Positions 31,801-38,537 of a DNA stretch of 64,000 nucleotides are shown here, piece after piece; within the stretch, counting starts at the first letter, position 1, and each line of letters starts with the position of its first letter. Position numbers and translations under genes: made by a program. The DNA comes from Burkholderiales bacterium C2. Lineage in GTDB: Bacteria > Pseudomonadota > Gammaproteobacteria > Burkholderiales > Burkholderiaceae_C. Location of the stretch: assembly GCA_005503085.1 (NCBI GenBank), contig SCOI01000008.1:124001-188000 (forward strand). The letters are read 5' to 3'. The notes beneath the pieces were generated by a model. It saw only the letters and a program-made list of their open reading frames with translations, was not told where the DNA came from and did no database searches.

Positions 31801-32828
31801 CGCGGCCGGTGCTGATGCTGCATGGCTACAGCGCCAGCGGCACCACCTTCGCCCACCACTCGGTGCAGCCCGGCCCGGCCAAGCTGCTGTGGGATGCCGG
31901 CTACGACGTCTGGCTGCTGGACATGCGCACCAGCGCCGGCATGCCCACGGCGACCCTGCCCTGGACCTTCGAGGAGGCGGCGTTCAACGACATCCCGCTG
32001 GCGGTCGACCATGTGCTGCGCGCCACCGGCCAGCTGCAGCTCGATGTGCTGGCCCATTGCATGGGCTCGGTGATGCTGCACATGGCTCTGCTGGAGGAGC
32101 GCGAGCAGCCCTTCGAGCATTTCTATGCGCTGCGCAGCCGGCTGCGCCAGAGCATCCGCCGGCTGGTGATCTCCCAGGTCACGCCGAAGATGATCTTCTC
32201 GCCGACCAATACCTTGCGCGCTTTCATGATGCAGTATCTGCGGCCTTATCTGCCGCTGCAGGACTTCGCGTTCAGACCGGAGGGGCCGCAGGGCCTGATG
32301 GACCAGCTGATTGACCGGCTGCTGGCCAGCCTGCCCTATCCCGACGAGGAGTTCGATATCGAGAACCCGCCGTTCCCCAGCCTGCGCAAGACACCCTGGA
32401 CCGCGACCCGCCACCGCATGGACCTGCTGTACGGCCGCGACTTCGCGATTGCCAATGTCGATCAGCCGGTGTTTGACTACATCGACGATCATTTCGGCCC
32501 GCTGAACATGGACACGGTGGCCCAGGCCATCAACTTCGCGCGCAGCAACGAGATCACCGACTGGGCCGGCGCCAGCCTCTATCTGGACGATATGGCCAAG
32601 AGCCTGGCCCTGCTGCAGGCCTTCCCGGTGCTGTCGGTGCATGGCCAGGACAACGGCCTGTGCCAGAGCGAAAGCGGCGAGCTGACCGCCGATCTCTATC
32701 AACACCTGGCCCCCGGCCGTTACCGCTACCGGATGATTGCCGGCCATGGCCACCAGGACTGCCTGATCGGCCGCCATGCCGGCACCCGGGTGTTTCCGCA
32801 CATCATTGCGTTCCTGAAGGAGGACTGA
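28791..32828 (+). CDS. GMC-type FAD oxidoreductase fused to an alpha/beta hydrolase
   Basis: The 1345-residue protein begins with a GMC/cholesterol-oxidase-like flavoprotein (about 40-610): FAD-binding VDVLIVGSGYGGAAAAAEL with Gly51 region, LGGGSLINAGVM, and the C-terminal HPLGGCAMA and VLDGAIVPSALGINPALTITALA. Cys234, Cys237, Cys240 and Cys244 lie in CIACGDCATGCNHGAK, an iron-sulphur-like spacing seen in some large GMC relatives. A middle region of about 350 residues has no assignment. An alpha/beta hydrolase follows (about 975-1345) with RPVLMLHGYSASGTTF, the nucleophile elbow AHCMGS (Cys1090) and GHGHQDC (His1319/1321). A sterol- or lipid-like substrate oxidised and then cleaved is plausible but unproven. 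Confidence 0.85.
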   Translation: MQQPHKPGAPPVPPPETARRWLSEGLEILLHELQQQPRAEDGFDVDVLIVGSGYGGAAAAAELSRCPGQRIVVLERGREYLAGQFPERMADLPGHVRFATPAAATPSGRWEGLFDLRLGPDVNVVLANGLGGGSLINAGVMEPARPEVFSQSPWPQALRQAPEQMRAWYEHAGRLLGSLDGAGRPNTIDRLASYRPKRALWLQQLGDAATRRPAITVALDEQPQSPAGLDLNRCIACGDCATGCNHGAKASLDTNLLLQARQRGVRLISGASVLRLERLEAGGWTVRVNHTDEFLRRRQLEPFALRARRVVLAAGSLGSTEILLRSRAAGLALSDRLGHQFSGNGDVLAAAVQAPQALDAVADETQVPNARGVGPTITAMLDVRDEQDFVVQDLAIPGALRWAWEESFALADCLDGLARPDDSHHGADIEFDDPYTVRPEATARMLPLAIMGLDSAQGQLRLLEPDALGEGLASVHWPELKDDARVAARHAWLDARLRTQGARLLANPLWRLLPPDLEHLLGGARGPMLTVHPLGGCAMADHAALGVVNEWGQVYRGRAGAVVYEDLVVLDGAIVPSALGINPALTITALALRALEALMRQWGLQGQDLALPKPGPRPVYRQVPADKVRPQLPTMAEFRERMSGFVRLPGAPGSGVVCMELTLVFEPVAVQQLLRAGPGRRLRTRPGGESRLRLFEAQPDPDSPGRWMVVKAGSPANGQTGQGKLWMHAERADADALWVAPLASAELLIFHRLPLAARTRRCNALRAWFLNRGWRDAGQALLERLSQNRAPERAPRPLWQWAREQWRNARALASHGGEVRLMEYRLQLGEAGATPPWAAGLAGLALHGAKRISYTRRGNPWKQLSRMRLESGPFLPVGPAPQAELELDLFYLARQRVPLLRLTQAQDSPSAIRDIGSLLAFVARLMIGIHVWSFRKPDAPPPRVIERLPGAVPGLPLPEIQELAAGRRGEAGLSRQPITSEVAVQDQTPVMLRLTRYRAARPGARPVLMLHGYSASGTTFAHHSVQPGPAKLLWDAGYDVWLLDMRTSAGMPTATLPWTFEEAAFNDIPLAVDHVLRATGQLQLDVLAHCMGSVMLHMALLEEREQPFEHFYALRSRLRQSIRRLVISQVTPKMIFSPTNTLRAFMMQYLRPYLPLQDFAFRPEGPQGLMDQLIDRLLASLPYPDEEFDIENPPFPSLRKTPWTATRHRMDLLYGRDFAIANVDQPVFDYIDDHFGPLNMDTVAQAINFARSNEITDWAGASLYLDDMAKSLALLQAFPVLSVHGQDNGLCQSESGELTADLYQHLAPGRYRYRMIAGHGHQDCLIGRHAGTRVFPHIIAFLKED

Positions 32829-32829
32829 C

Positions 32830-34461
32830 GTGGATCTGCGCCGCTTCGAGTCCAAGACCTTCTGCGCCTTCCCGCCGCTGACGCGCCTGGAGCGCGCGGC
32901 CGCCGATGACGGCATCCATCTGCATGTGCTGACCCAGTTGCGCCCCGAGCTCGGCTGGCCGCGCTGCTGGGCCTGGCTGCCGGTGCGCTGGAGCGAGGCG
33001 CACGGCGCTCACGCGCTGGGGCCGGCGCACCGCCTGCCCTTTGTGAGGCCGGAGTCCGGCGACCCCGGCACGCCGCTGCGCAGCGAGCTGCCGCTGGCCT
33101 GGCTGCCCGACGCGCCCGACGCCGGCCTGCTGTGCCTGCTGGTCTATGCCGATCTGCGTGCGCAAAGCCACGAGGGCCATCTGGAGCCCGACGATGTCGA
33201 TGCCGACGCGGCGATCACGCGCAGCCTGGCCGAGGCGCTGGCGGTGCCGGCGCTTGAGCTGCGCCATGCCCTGCTGCGCCGGCCGGCTGGCGATCAGGCG
33301 GGCGAGGGCCTGAGCCTGGTGCTGGCCGCCTGCCAGTACCCGCCGGGCCTGCTGGATCGCAGCCCCGGCGCCGAGCAGGACCCGAGCCTGGCCAGCCCCG
33401 CCGAGGCCTCGCTGGCGCGCCTGCTCGCCTTCGCGCGCGGCCCGGCGGCCGGCGCCGAGGTCTCGCTGCTGCTGCTGGCCGGCGACCAGGTCTATGCCGA
33501 TGCCAGCGGCGGCTTCTTCGACCCGGTCAACAGCGTGGAGCGGCACGGCAAGCCCTATCAGCATTTCAAGGCCGGCCTGATGCGGCATCTGCCGCCCAGC
33601 CTGGAGCGCATCGTCCACATGCCCGACGATCACGAGATCCAGGACAACTGGGAGCCCATCGCCAATCCCGCCGCGCCGGGCGGCCGCGATGCAGGCCGCT
33701 TCTTCAAGCGCGCCACCCAGGCTGCCTGGACCCATCGCTGGGACGCCGCGCCAAGCCGGCGTGCGCCGCACGGCCTGTTCTGGCACAGCTTTGACTGGCG
33801 CGGTGCGGCCTTTTTCATGGCCGACTCGCGCACCGAGCGCGGGCCGCGCCGCGTCGACCTGCTGGCCGAGGCCCAGTTGCTGGAGCGGCCGCAGCGCGAG
33901 GCCTTGAGCGCCTGGCTGGCGGCCACGCCAGGCCGGCCGCGCTTTGTGCTCAGCGGCTCGCTGCTGCTGCCGCGCCGGCGCAGCAGTGCCGAGCATCCGG
34001 CCAGCGCGCTGCGCTCCGACGCCTGGGACGGCTATCCGGCCACGCTGCACTGGCTGCTCGGCGAGCTGTGGGCGCAGCAGGCCCAGGATGTGGTGTTCCT
34101 GTCCGGCGACGAGCATCGCTCGGGCCATGTCTCGGCCGTCATCGAGGCGGTGGCCGACGAGCCGGCGCCGGTGCGGCTGCATTCCATCCACAGCTCGGGG
34201 CTCTACACGCCCTGGCCCTTCGCGGTGACCAATGCCGAGGACTTCGCCGCGCCCGAGAGTTTCACCTTCCCCGGCCCCGGGGGCCAGGTCTTGCGCTGCA
34301 CGGTCAGTGCCTGGGCCGATTTTCCGGGCGACGGCTTTGCGCTGCTGCGCCAGCGCGGGGGGCGGCTGGAGCTGTGGTTCGACCGGGCGCGCCGGCCCTT
34401 GCACGAGGCCGCCGAGCTGCCGGCCGCCGACGGGGTGTTCGAACTGACGGGCCTGGCCTAG
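32830..34461 (+). CDS. PhoD-like metallophosphatase, cytoplasmic form
   Basis: The 543-residue product has no signal peptide. Its metallophosphatase motifs are LLLLAGDQVYADASGG, HMPDDHEIQDNWEP, FFMADSRTERG, FVLSGSLLLP and DVVFLSGDEHRSGHVSAV, which place it in the PhoD-like group. The start is GTG at 32830, one base after the TGA of the GMC fusion gene; AAGGAGG at ideal spacing and the lack of another start nearby decide this. The two proteins are translated as a coupled pair, and the linkage of a PhoD-like enzyme to a GMC/hydrolase fusion suggests work on a phosphorylated lipid or sterol-like compound. That link is inference. Confidence 0.87.
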   Translation: MDLRRFESKTFCAFPPLTRLERAAADDGIHLHVLTQLRPELGWPRCWAWLPVRWSEAHGAHALGPAHRLPFVRPESGDPGTPLRSELPLAWLPDAPDAGLLCLLVYADLRAQSHEGHLEPDDVDADAAITRSLAEALAVPALELRHALLRRPAGDQAGEGLSLVLAACQYPPGLLDRSPGAEQDPSLASPAEASLARLLAFARGPAAGAEVSLLLLAGDQVYADASGGFFDPVNSVERHGKPYQHFKAGLMRHLPPSLERIVHMPDDHEIQDNWEPIANPAAPGGRDAGRFFKRATQAAWTHRWDAAPSRRAPHGLFWHSFDWRGAAFFMADSRTERGPRRVDLLAEAQLLERPQREALSAWLAATPGRPRFVLSGSLLLPRRRSSAEHPASALRSDAWDGYPATLHWLLGELWAQQAQDVVFLSGDEHRSGHVSAVIEAVADEPAPVRLHSIHSSGLYTPWPFAVTNAEDFAAPESFTFPGPGGQVLRCTVSAWADFPGDGFALLRQRGGRLELWFDRARRPLHEAAELPAADGVFELTGLA

Positions 34462-34492
34462 CCCTGTCACTCAACTTTTCCTGGATCCCGAG

Positions 34493-34858
34493 ATGGCAAA
34501 CAACAAATCTGTGCAAACCCTGCTGGAAGACATCCGGCTTGTCAGCGAAGAGCAGTACCAGATCGTTGAAGCGGTTCGTGGCCTGGTGAGGGCGCAGTGC
34601 CAGCCTTTTGCGGAAGAGCTCAAGTACGGCGGCATCCTGTTCTCATCGGGTATTCAGTTCTGTGGCGTCTTTGCCTACCAAGCGCATGTCTCGGTCGAGT
34701 TCGGCAGGGGCGCGGGCATCGCGGATGCCTTCGGTCATCTGGAAGGCGCGGGCAAGGGGCGCCGGCACATCAAGCTGCGTACCCTGTCCGATCTGCAGAG
34801 CAAGCGGCTGGCCGACTACCTGCCGCTGGCGCTGCAGGCGGCCAAGCGCGGGGCCTGA
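34493..34858 (+). CDS. DUF1801 domain protein
   Basis: The 121-residue protein has the DUF1801 pattern with EELKYGGILFSSGIQFCGVFAYQAHVSVEFGRGAGIAD and GRRHIKLRTLSDLQSKRLADYLPLAL. The family adopts an SHS2/YdhG-like fold with a conserved Lys-Tyr pair (LKYGG); function is not known. It begins 31 bases after the PhoD-like gene on the same strand. No signal peptide or metal motif is visible. Confidence 0.82.
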   Translation: MANNKSVQTLLEDIRLVSEEQYQIVEAVRGLVRAQCQPFAEELKYGGILFSSGIQFCGVFAYQAHVSVEFGRGAGIADAFGHLEGAGKGRRHIKLRTLSDLQSKRLADYLPLALQAAKRGA

Positions 34859-34879
34859 GAACCTGTCCGGGAGCACAGC

Positions 34880-35230
34880 ATGGGTATTTCTCGCATCGTC
34901 CTGATCCTCCTTTTCCTCTCGCTGGTCGGCCCGGTGCCCAGTGCACAGGCCGAATCCCTGCGCTGCGAGGGCGCCAGCGCGGCGGAAGGCGACTCCAAGC
35001 TCTCGGTGCTGCACAAATGCGGCCGGCCCCTGCTCTCCGACGCCTATTGCGAACCGGTGTACTACGCCGGCACGGCCAATCCGGCGCCGGCGCCGATCGC
35101 CGGGGCCCATGTGCCCTGCCAGCCGATCGAGGAGTGGTTGTACGACCGGGGGCCTGGCAATCTGATGGCCACGGTCCGCTTCCGGGCCGGCGTGGTCCAG
35201 TCGATACGCTACGGGCGTCAGCCCAAGTAG
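34880..35230 (+). CDS. DUF2845 domain exported protein
   Basis: This 116-residue protein has a signal peptide ending at PVPSAQA and then the DUF2845 pattern: LRCEGASAAEGDSKLSVLHKCGRP, a pair of further Cys residues, EEWLYDRGPGNLMATVRFRAGVVQSIRYG. Family members are small periplasmic beta-rich proteins related in layout to SmpA/BamE. The four Cys residues could form two disulfides. Function is unknown. It lies 21 bases after the DUF1801 gene. Confidence 0.85.
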   Translation: MGISRIVLILLFLSLVGPVPSAQAESLRCEGASAAEGDSKLSVLHKCGRPLLSDAYCEPVYYAGTANPAPAPIAGAHVPCQPIEEWLYDRGPGNLMATVRFRAGVVQSIRYGRQPK

Positions 35231-35248
35231 CGAGAAAGGTCATCACCG

Positions 35249-35686
35249 ATGCACATCAACGGTGCCTGCCACTGCGGCGCGATCTCCTTCAGCGCCGAGA
35301 TCGACCCCTCGCGGGTGATGATCTGCCACTGCGCGGACTGCCAGGTCCTGTCCGGCGCGCCGCTGCGTGCCGTGGTGGCCGCGCCCATCGCCAGCTTCGT
35401 GCTGCGCGGCCAGCCCAGGACCTATGTCAAAGTGGCGCAGAGCGGCGCGCGCCGCGCCCAGGTCTTCTGTCCGGAGTGCGGCACGCCGCTCTATGGCAGC
35501 GCGCTCGAGAACCCGGCCTCGGTCATCATCCGCCTGGGCTGCGTCGAGCAACGCGCCCAGCTTCAGCCCGCCGTGCAGATCTGGCAGCACTCGGCCATGC
35601 CCTGGCTGGCCGAGCTGCCCACCATCCCGGGATCGCCCGAGAACCAGCTGTCGCTGCCGGCGCAGGCGCCGCCGCAGTCCGCATGA
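35249..35686 (+). CDS. GFA family zinc protein (glutathione-dependent formaldehyde-activating enzyme-like)
   Basis: The 145-residue protein carries the GFA Cys set: GACHCGAISF at the N-terminus, ICHCADCQVLSGAPL, and FCPECGTPLYG, which together bind two zinc ions in the family fold. Characterised GFA enzymes from Paracoccus were proposed to join glutathione and formaldehyde, but most members have unknown substrates. Its stop overlaps the start of the NTF2-like gene by four bases (ATGA), so the pair is translationally coupled. Confidence 0.9.
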   Translation: MHINGACHCGAISFSAEIDPSRVMICHCADCQVLSGAPLRAVVAAPIASFVLRGQPRTYVKVAQSGARRAQVFCPECGTPLYGSALENPASVIIRLGCVEQRAQLQPAVQIWQHSAMPWLAELPTIPGSPENQLSLPAQAPPQSA

Positions 35687-36144
35687 GGTCTCTCAGAAAA
35701 TCGCGCCGCTGGCACCGTCTGGCCGCTGGCCTGCTGCTGGCGCTGCCGGGCTGGGCGCCGGCCGGCCCGGCGACCTTCGAGGCGGCGCTGAGCGAGCACC
35801 TCTCGGCGATCGACCGCCGCGACTGGGCCGCCTTCGAGGCCACGCTCACCACCGCGCCGACGCTGAGCTTTGTGCGGCCCAACGGCCGGCTCACGGTCTC
35901 GAGCGCCGACTTCAGGAAGGCGCTGCGGGCTTGGCTGGCCGACGGCGATTGGCACTGGTCCTACCGCATCGTCAGTTCAAGCGCGAACGCCCACACCGGT
36001 GTGGCGGTGCTGGATGTGGACTACCGCGACAAGGACGCGCAGGGCGCCGAGTACCGGCTGCGCTATCTGCTGAGCCTGGTGTTCAGCAAGGAGACGGGCG
36101 ATTGGAAGCTGGTCCATGATCAGAACACGCTGATATCCCAGTAG
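35683..36144 (+). CDS. NTF2-like (DUF4440/SnoaL-type) exported protein
   Basis: The 153-residue product has a basic N-terminus and signal peptide (WHRLAAGLLLALPGWAPAG) followed by an NTF2-like fold pattern: FEAALSEHLSAIDRRDWAAFEATLTTAPTLSFVRPNGRL, then paired strands VAVLDVDYRD and YRLRYLLSLVFSKETGDWKLVHDQNT. The closing GDWKLVHDQNT is the common terminus of DUF4440 proteins. The ATG at 35683 is chosen because it overlaps the GFA stop as ATGA and starts the signal peptide. A much longer frame upstream is a shadow. Ligand or enzymatic role is unknown. Confidence 0.8.
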   Translation: MRSLRKSRRWHRLAAGLLLALPGWAPAGPATFEAALSEHLSAIDRRDWAAFEATLTTAPTLSFVRPNGRLTVSSADFRKALRAWLADGDWHWSYRIVSSSANAHTGVAVLDVDYRDKDAQGAEYRLRYLLSLVFSKETGDWKLVHDQNTLISQ

Positions 36145-36197
36145 GGCGTCGCGGCGACGACCGTGCGTCCGTCGCCCGTCCGGCGAGGTGGGATTTC

Positions 36198-36203
36198 TAC
36201 AAT
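36198..36203 (+). promoter_or_regulatory. -10 element TACAAT giving a probable leaderless SDR message
   Basis: TACAAT is followed after exactly six bases by the ATG at 36210, the same spacing as at 14439-14451. Transcription should start at the start codon. No Shine-Dalgarno is visible, and no good -35 is seen. Confidence 0.45.
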
Positions 36204-36209
36204 CGCCGC

Positions 36210-36926
36210 ATGAAAATTCTTGTGGTCGGCGCCAGCAAAGGGCTGGGGCGCGCCTTTGTCGAGGGCCTGGGTCAGGACGGCGATACCGTGATCGGCGTGT
36301 CGCGCTCGCGGCCGGCGGCGCTGAGTGGGGGACCTGGGGTGACGCAGGACTGGATCGTCGCCGATCTGTCCGATCCGCGCGCGGCGGTCGATGCGATCGA
36401 GGCCCAGAGCCCGGCGGCGCTGGACGTGATCATCTACAACCTGGGGCTGTGGGAGTCGCGTGCCTTCGGCGAGGACTACGACTTCCTGGCCGACGAGGAC
36501 GCAGCGCTGATCGAGCTGCTGAACACCAATACGGTCGCGGCCATCCTCTTGCTCAAGCGCCTGCTGCCCCGGCTGCTGAGCGCGGCCAAGCCCCACATCA
36601 TCCTGACCGGCTCCACCTCGGGCCTGCCCGGCAGCGGCCGACCCGAGGTGAGCTTCGGCGCCTCCAAACATGCGCTGCGTGGCATTGCCGAGGCCTTGCG
36701 CGAGGGCTTCCGGGCACAGCGCCTGGCCGTCACCTGCCTGCAGCTGGGCTATCTCAATACCGAGGACGCACTGGAGCGGCCGGTGGCCGAGGCGGCCGCG
36801 CGTGGCTCGGGCCAGCTGGTGCCAGTGCATGATGTGTTGCTGCTGACCCGGGCGCTGCTGAGCCTGTCGGATGCGTCCTTCGTCAAGGAGCTGGTGCTGC
36901 CGGCGCTGCTGGATCCACGTTTTTGA
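36210..36926 (+). CDS. Short-chain dehydrogenase/reductase-like protein lacking the catalytic Tyr
   Basis: The 238-residue protein has the SDR nucleotide-binding start KILVVGASKGLGRAFVEGL and VSRSRP, the NLG element (IIYNLGLWE), and ILTGSTSGLPGSG with the catalytic Ser. The YxxxK active-site motif reads FGASK, with Phe149 in place of Tyr and Lys153 kept. Loss of the Tyr would be expected to abolish or alter normal carbonyl reduction, so the protein may be a binding or regulatory SDR or use another acid. The start is supported by the -10 element six bases upstream. Confidence 0.88.
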   Translation: MKILVVGASKGLGRAFVEGLGQDGDTVIGVSRSRPAALSGGPGVTQDWIVADLSDPRAAVDAIEAQSPAALDVIIYNLGLWESRAFGEDYDFLADEDAALIELLNTNTVAAILLLKRLLPRLLSAAKPHIILTGSTSGLPGSGRPEVSFGASKHALRGIAEALREGFRAQRLAVTCLQLGYLNTEDALERPVAEAAARGSGQLVPVHDVLLLTRALLSLSDASFVKELVLPALLDPRF

Positions 36927-36943
36927 CTGCCGAGCGATAGGAG

Positions 36944-37468
36944 ATGAATTCGGTGCTGCGCATCATCACGGTGAGCCACGAGGCGCCCGATGCCGCCCTG
37001 CAGTTCGATGGCAGTTTTCGCGTCGCGCAAAGACTGGTGCCGAGTCTGCAGGACGGCCGGCTCGGTTACCGGATACAGGCGCTTGAACAGGCTTACGAGA
37101 AATCCTATGCCGACGAACCGGACGATGGGCCGTCGGACCTGATACGGCTTGCCTACAGCGGCGAGCAGGCGATCGGTCGCATCGATCTGTCGCGCGGCTG
37201 GAACGGCCTGGCGGTGATCGACAACCTGGTGGTCGACAGGGCCTGGCGCCGCTCGGGCGCGGCCACCGCGCTGATTGGCGATGCCGTCGCCTGGGCCCGG
37301 GCCGAGGGCCTGGCCGGCCTGATGCTGGAAACCCAGGACAGCAATGTCGCCGCCTGCCGTTTGTATGAGCGCTGTGGCTTTGTGATGATGGGCTTTGACG
37401 GCGGCCTGTACCGGGCCCTGCCGGGCGCCGCCGACGAACTGGCGCTGTTCTGGTACCGGCTGTTCTAG
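36944..37468 (+). CDS. GNAT acetyltransferase related to streptothricin acetyltransferase SatA
   Basis: The 174-residue protein matches the C-terminal pattern of Bacillus SatA and Sat-4: IDLSRGWNGLAVIDNLVVDRAWRRSGAATALIGDAVAWA, then GLMLETQDSNVAACRLYERCGFVMMG and ELALFWYRLF. The acetyl-CoA loop (RRSGAAT) replaces the usual Q/RxxGxG/A with a compatible variant. SatA enzymes acetylate the beta-lysine of streptothricin. Chromosomal relatives are widespread and often do not give resistance, so function here is open. ATAGGAG precedes the ATG. It follows the SDR gene by 17 bases. Confidence 0.8.
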   Translation: MNSVLRIITVSHEAPDAALQFDGSFRVAQRLVPSLQDGRLGYRIQALEQAYEKSYADEPDDGPSDLIRLAYSGEQAIGRIDLSRGWNGLAVIDNLVVDRAWRRSGAATALIGDAVAWARAEGLAGLMLETQDSNVAACRLYERCGFVMMGFDGGLYRALPGAADELALFWYRLF

Positions 37469-37514
37469 AGATCGGCCGTGGCCTGAAGCCGGCCGGCGGC
37501 GCAAGACCTTGTTC

Positions 37515-37537
37515 GCCGGGCTTTACACCGGCCCGGC
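37515..37537 (+). terminator. Weak hairpin after the SatA-like gene
   Basis: GCCGGGC (37515-37521) pairs with GCCCGGC (37531-37537) around a nine-base loop, 46 bases past the stop. No T-run follows, so termination is uncertain. Confidence 0.25.
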
Positions 37538-37612
37538 TGTCCCGCACCATCGGGCATCGTTTCGCTGCCGCCAGCCCATGAGCAAGACCCGACCCCTGAT
37601 GCAGGAGTGCCA

Positions 37613-38050
37613 ATGAGCGCGACCACCGGATCGCTGCGCCAGGCGCTCGTATCGGACATCCCGGCGCTGTGGCGGGTGCGCTACGCGGTGCGCGAGAACA
37701 CGCTGGCGCCGGGGCGCATCAGCGACGAGGAGGTGCGTGCCGAGATCGAGGTCACGGGGCGCGGCTGGGTGGTCGAGGACGAGGCCGGCGTCGTGCAGGC
37801 TTTCGCGATCGGCAATGCGCAGACCGGCAATATCTGGGCCTTGTTCGTCGCCCCCGAGGCCGAAGGCCGGGGCTATGGCGCACGGCTGCACGAGGCCATG
37901 ATCGACTGGCTGTGGGCCCAGGGCCTGGACATCCTGTGGCTGACCACCGGGCCGGGCACGCGCGCGCTGGGCTTTTATGAGCGGCGCGGCTGGCGCCAGG
38001 TGGGGCGCACCGACACCGGCGAGTTGCGGCTGGAGTTGCAGCGGCCCTGA
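37613..38050 (+). CDS. GNAT family N-acetyltransferase
   Basis: This 145-residue protein has the GNAT pattern: LRQALVSDIPALWRVRYAVRENTLAPGRISDEEV, the strand GNIWALFVAPEAEGRGYGARLHEAMIDWL with the acetyl-CoA loop EGRGYG, and LGFYERRGWRQVGRT at the end. The N-terminal segment resembles a group of small GNATs of unknown substrate. The ATG at 37613 is preferred to an in-frame GTG at 37607 because CAGGAG is well spaced for it. Confidence 0.85.
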   Translation: MSATTGSLRQALVSDIPALWRVRYAVRENTLAPGRISDEEVRAEIEVTGRGWVVEDEAGVVQAFAIGNAQTGNIWALFVAPEAEGRGYGARLHEAMIDWLWAQGLDILWLTTGPGTRALGFYERRGWRQVGRTDTGELRLELQRP

Positions 38051-38084
38051 TATCCTCGGCGCCACCTATCGAGGAGAACCCATC

Positions 38085-38537
38085 TTGCGCAAGACCCTTG
38101 CCCTGATCCTGCTGGCCGCCGCCTCGGTGGCCATGGCCAGCCCCGGCCCTTATGACGAGGCGGCCGATGCCAAGACCGAGATCGCCACGACGCTGGCCGA
38201 GGCGCAGCGCGCCAAGCTGCCGGTGCTGGTGGTGTTTGGCGCCAACTGGTGCGGCGACTGCAAGGTGCTGGACATGGCGTTCAAGAGCGGCGCTGCCGCA
38301 GCGTTGATGGCCCAGAACTTCCGGGTGGTCAAGGTCGATGTGGGCCGTTTCACGAAGAATACCGACATCGCCGAAGCCTATGGCGTGGTGCTGAAAAAGG
38401 GCATCCCGGCGGTGGCCCTGCTGTCGCCTGAGGGCAAACCGATCTATGCCACCAAGGCTGGTGAGCTCTCGAATGCGCGCCAGATGGGCGATCAGGCGAT
38501 CTACGACTTCTTCGCCAAGGTGGCCAAGGGCGGCTGA
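38085..38537 (+). CDS. Exported thioredoxin-like protein with WCGDC motif, TTG start
   Basis: The 150-residue product has a signal peptide (RKTLALILLAAASVAMA) and a thioredoxin fold with VLVVFGANWCGDCKVLDMAFKS carrying the redox motif CGDC, a VVKVDVGRF strand, and the cis-proline in GIPAVALLSPEGK. CGDC is a motif of exported thioredoxin-like reductases. The start is taken as TTG at 38085: GAGGAG lies eight bases upstream and the signal peptide begins exactly there, while no ATG exists at the right place. The last 37 bases overlap the convergent AlkB-like gene. Confidence 0.85.
   Translation: MRKTLALILLAAASVAMASPGPYDEAADAKTEIATTLAEAQRAKLPVLVVFGANWCGDCKVLDMAFKSGAAAALMAQNFRVVKVDVGRFTKNTDIAEAYGVVLKKGIPAVALLSPEGKPIYATKAGELSNARQMGDQAIYDFFAKVAKGG

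Noticed and set aside
30390-32915. 841-codon minus-strand frame opposite the GMC fusion gene
   Set aside because: No recognisable motif, and the plus-strand protein has clear FAD and hydrolase motifs across the same DNA.
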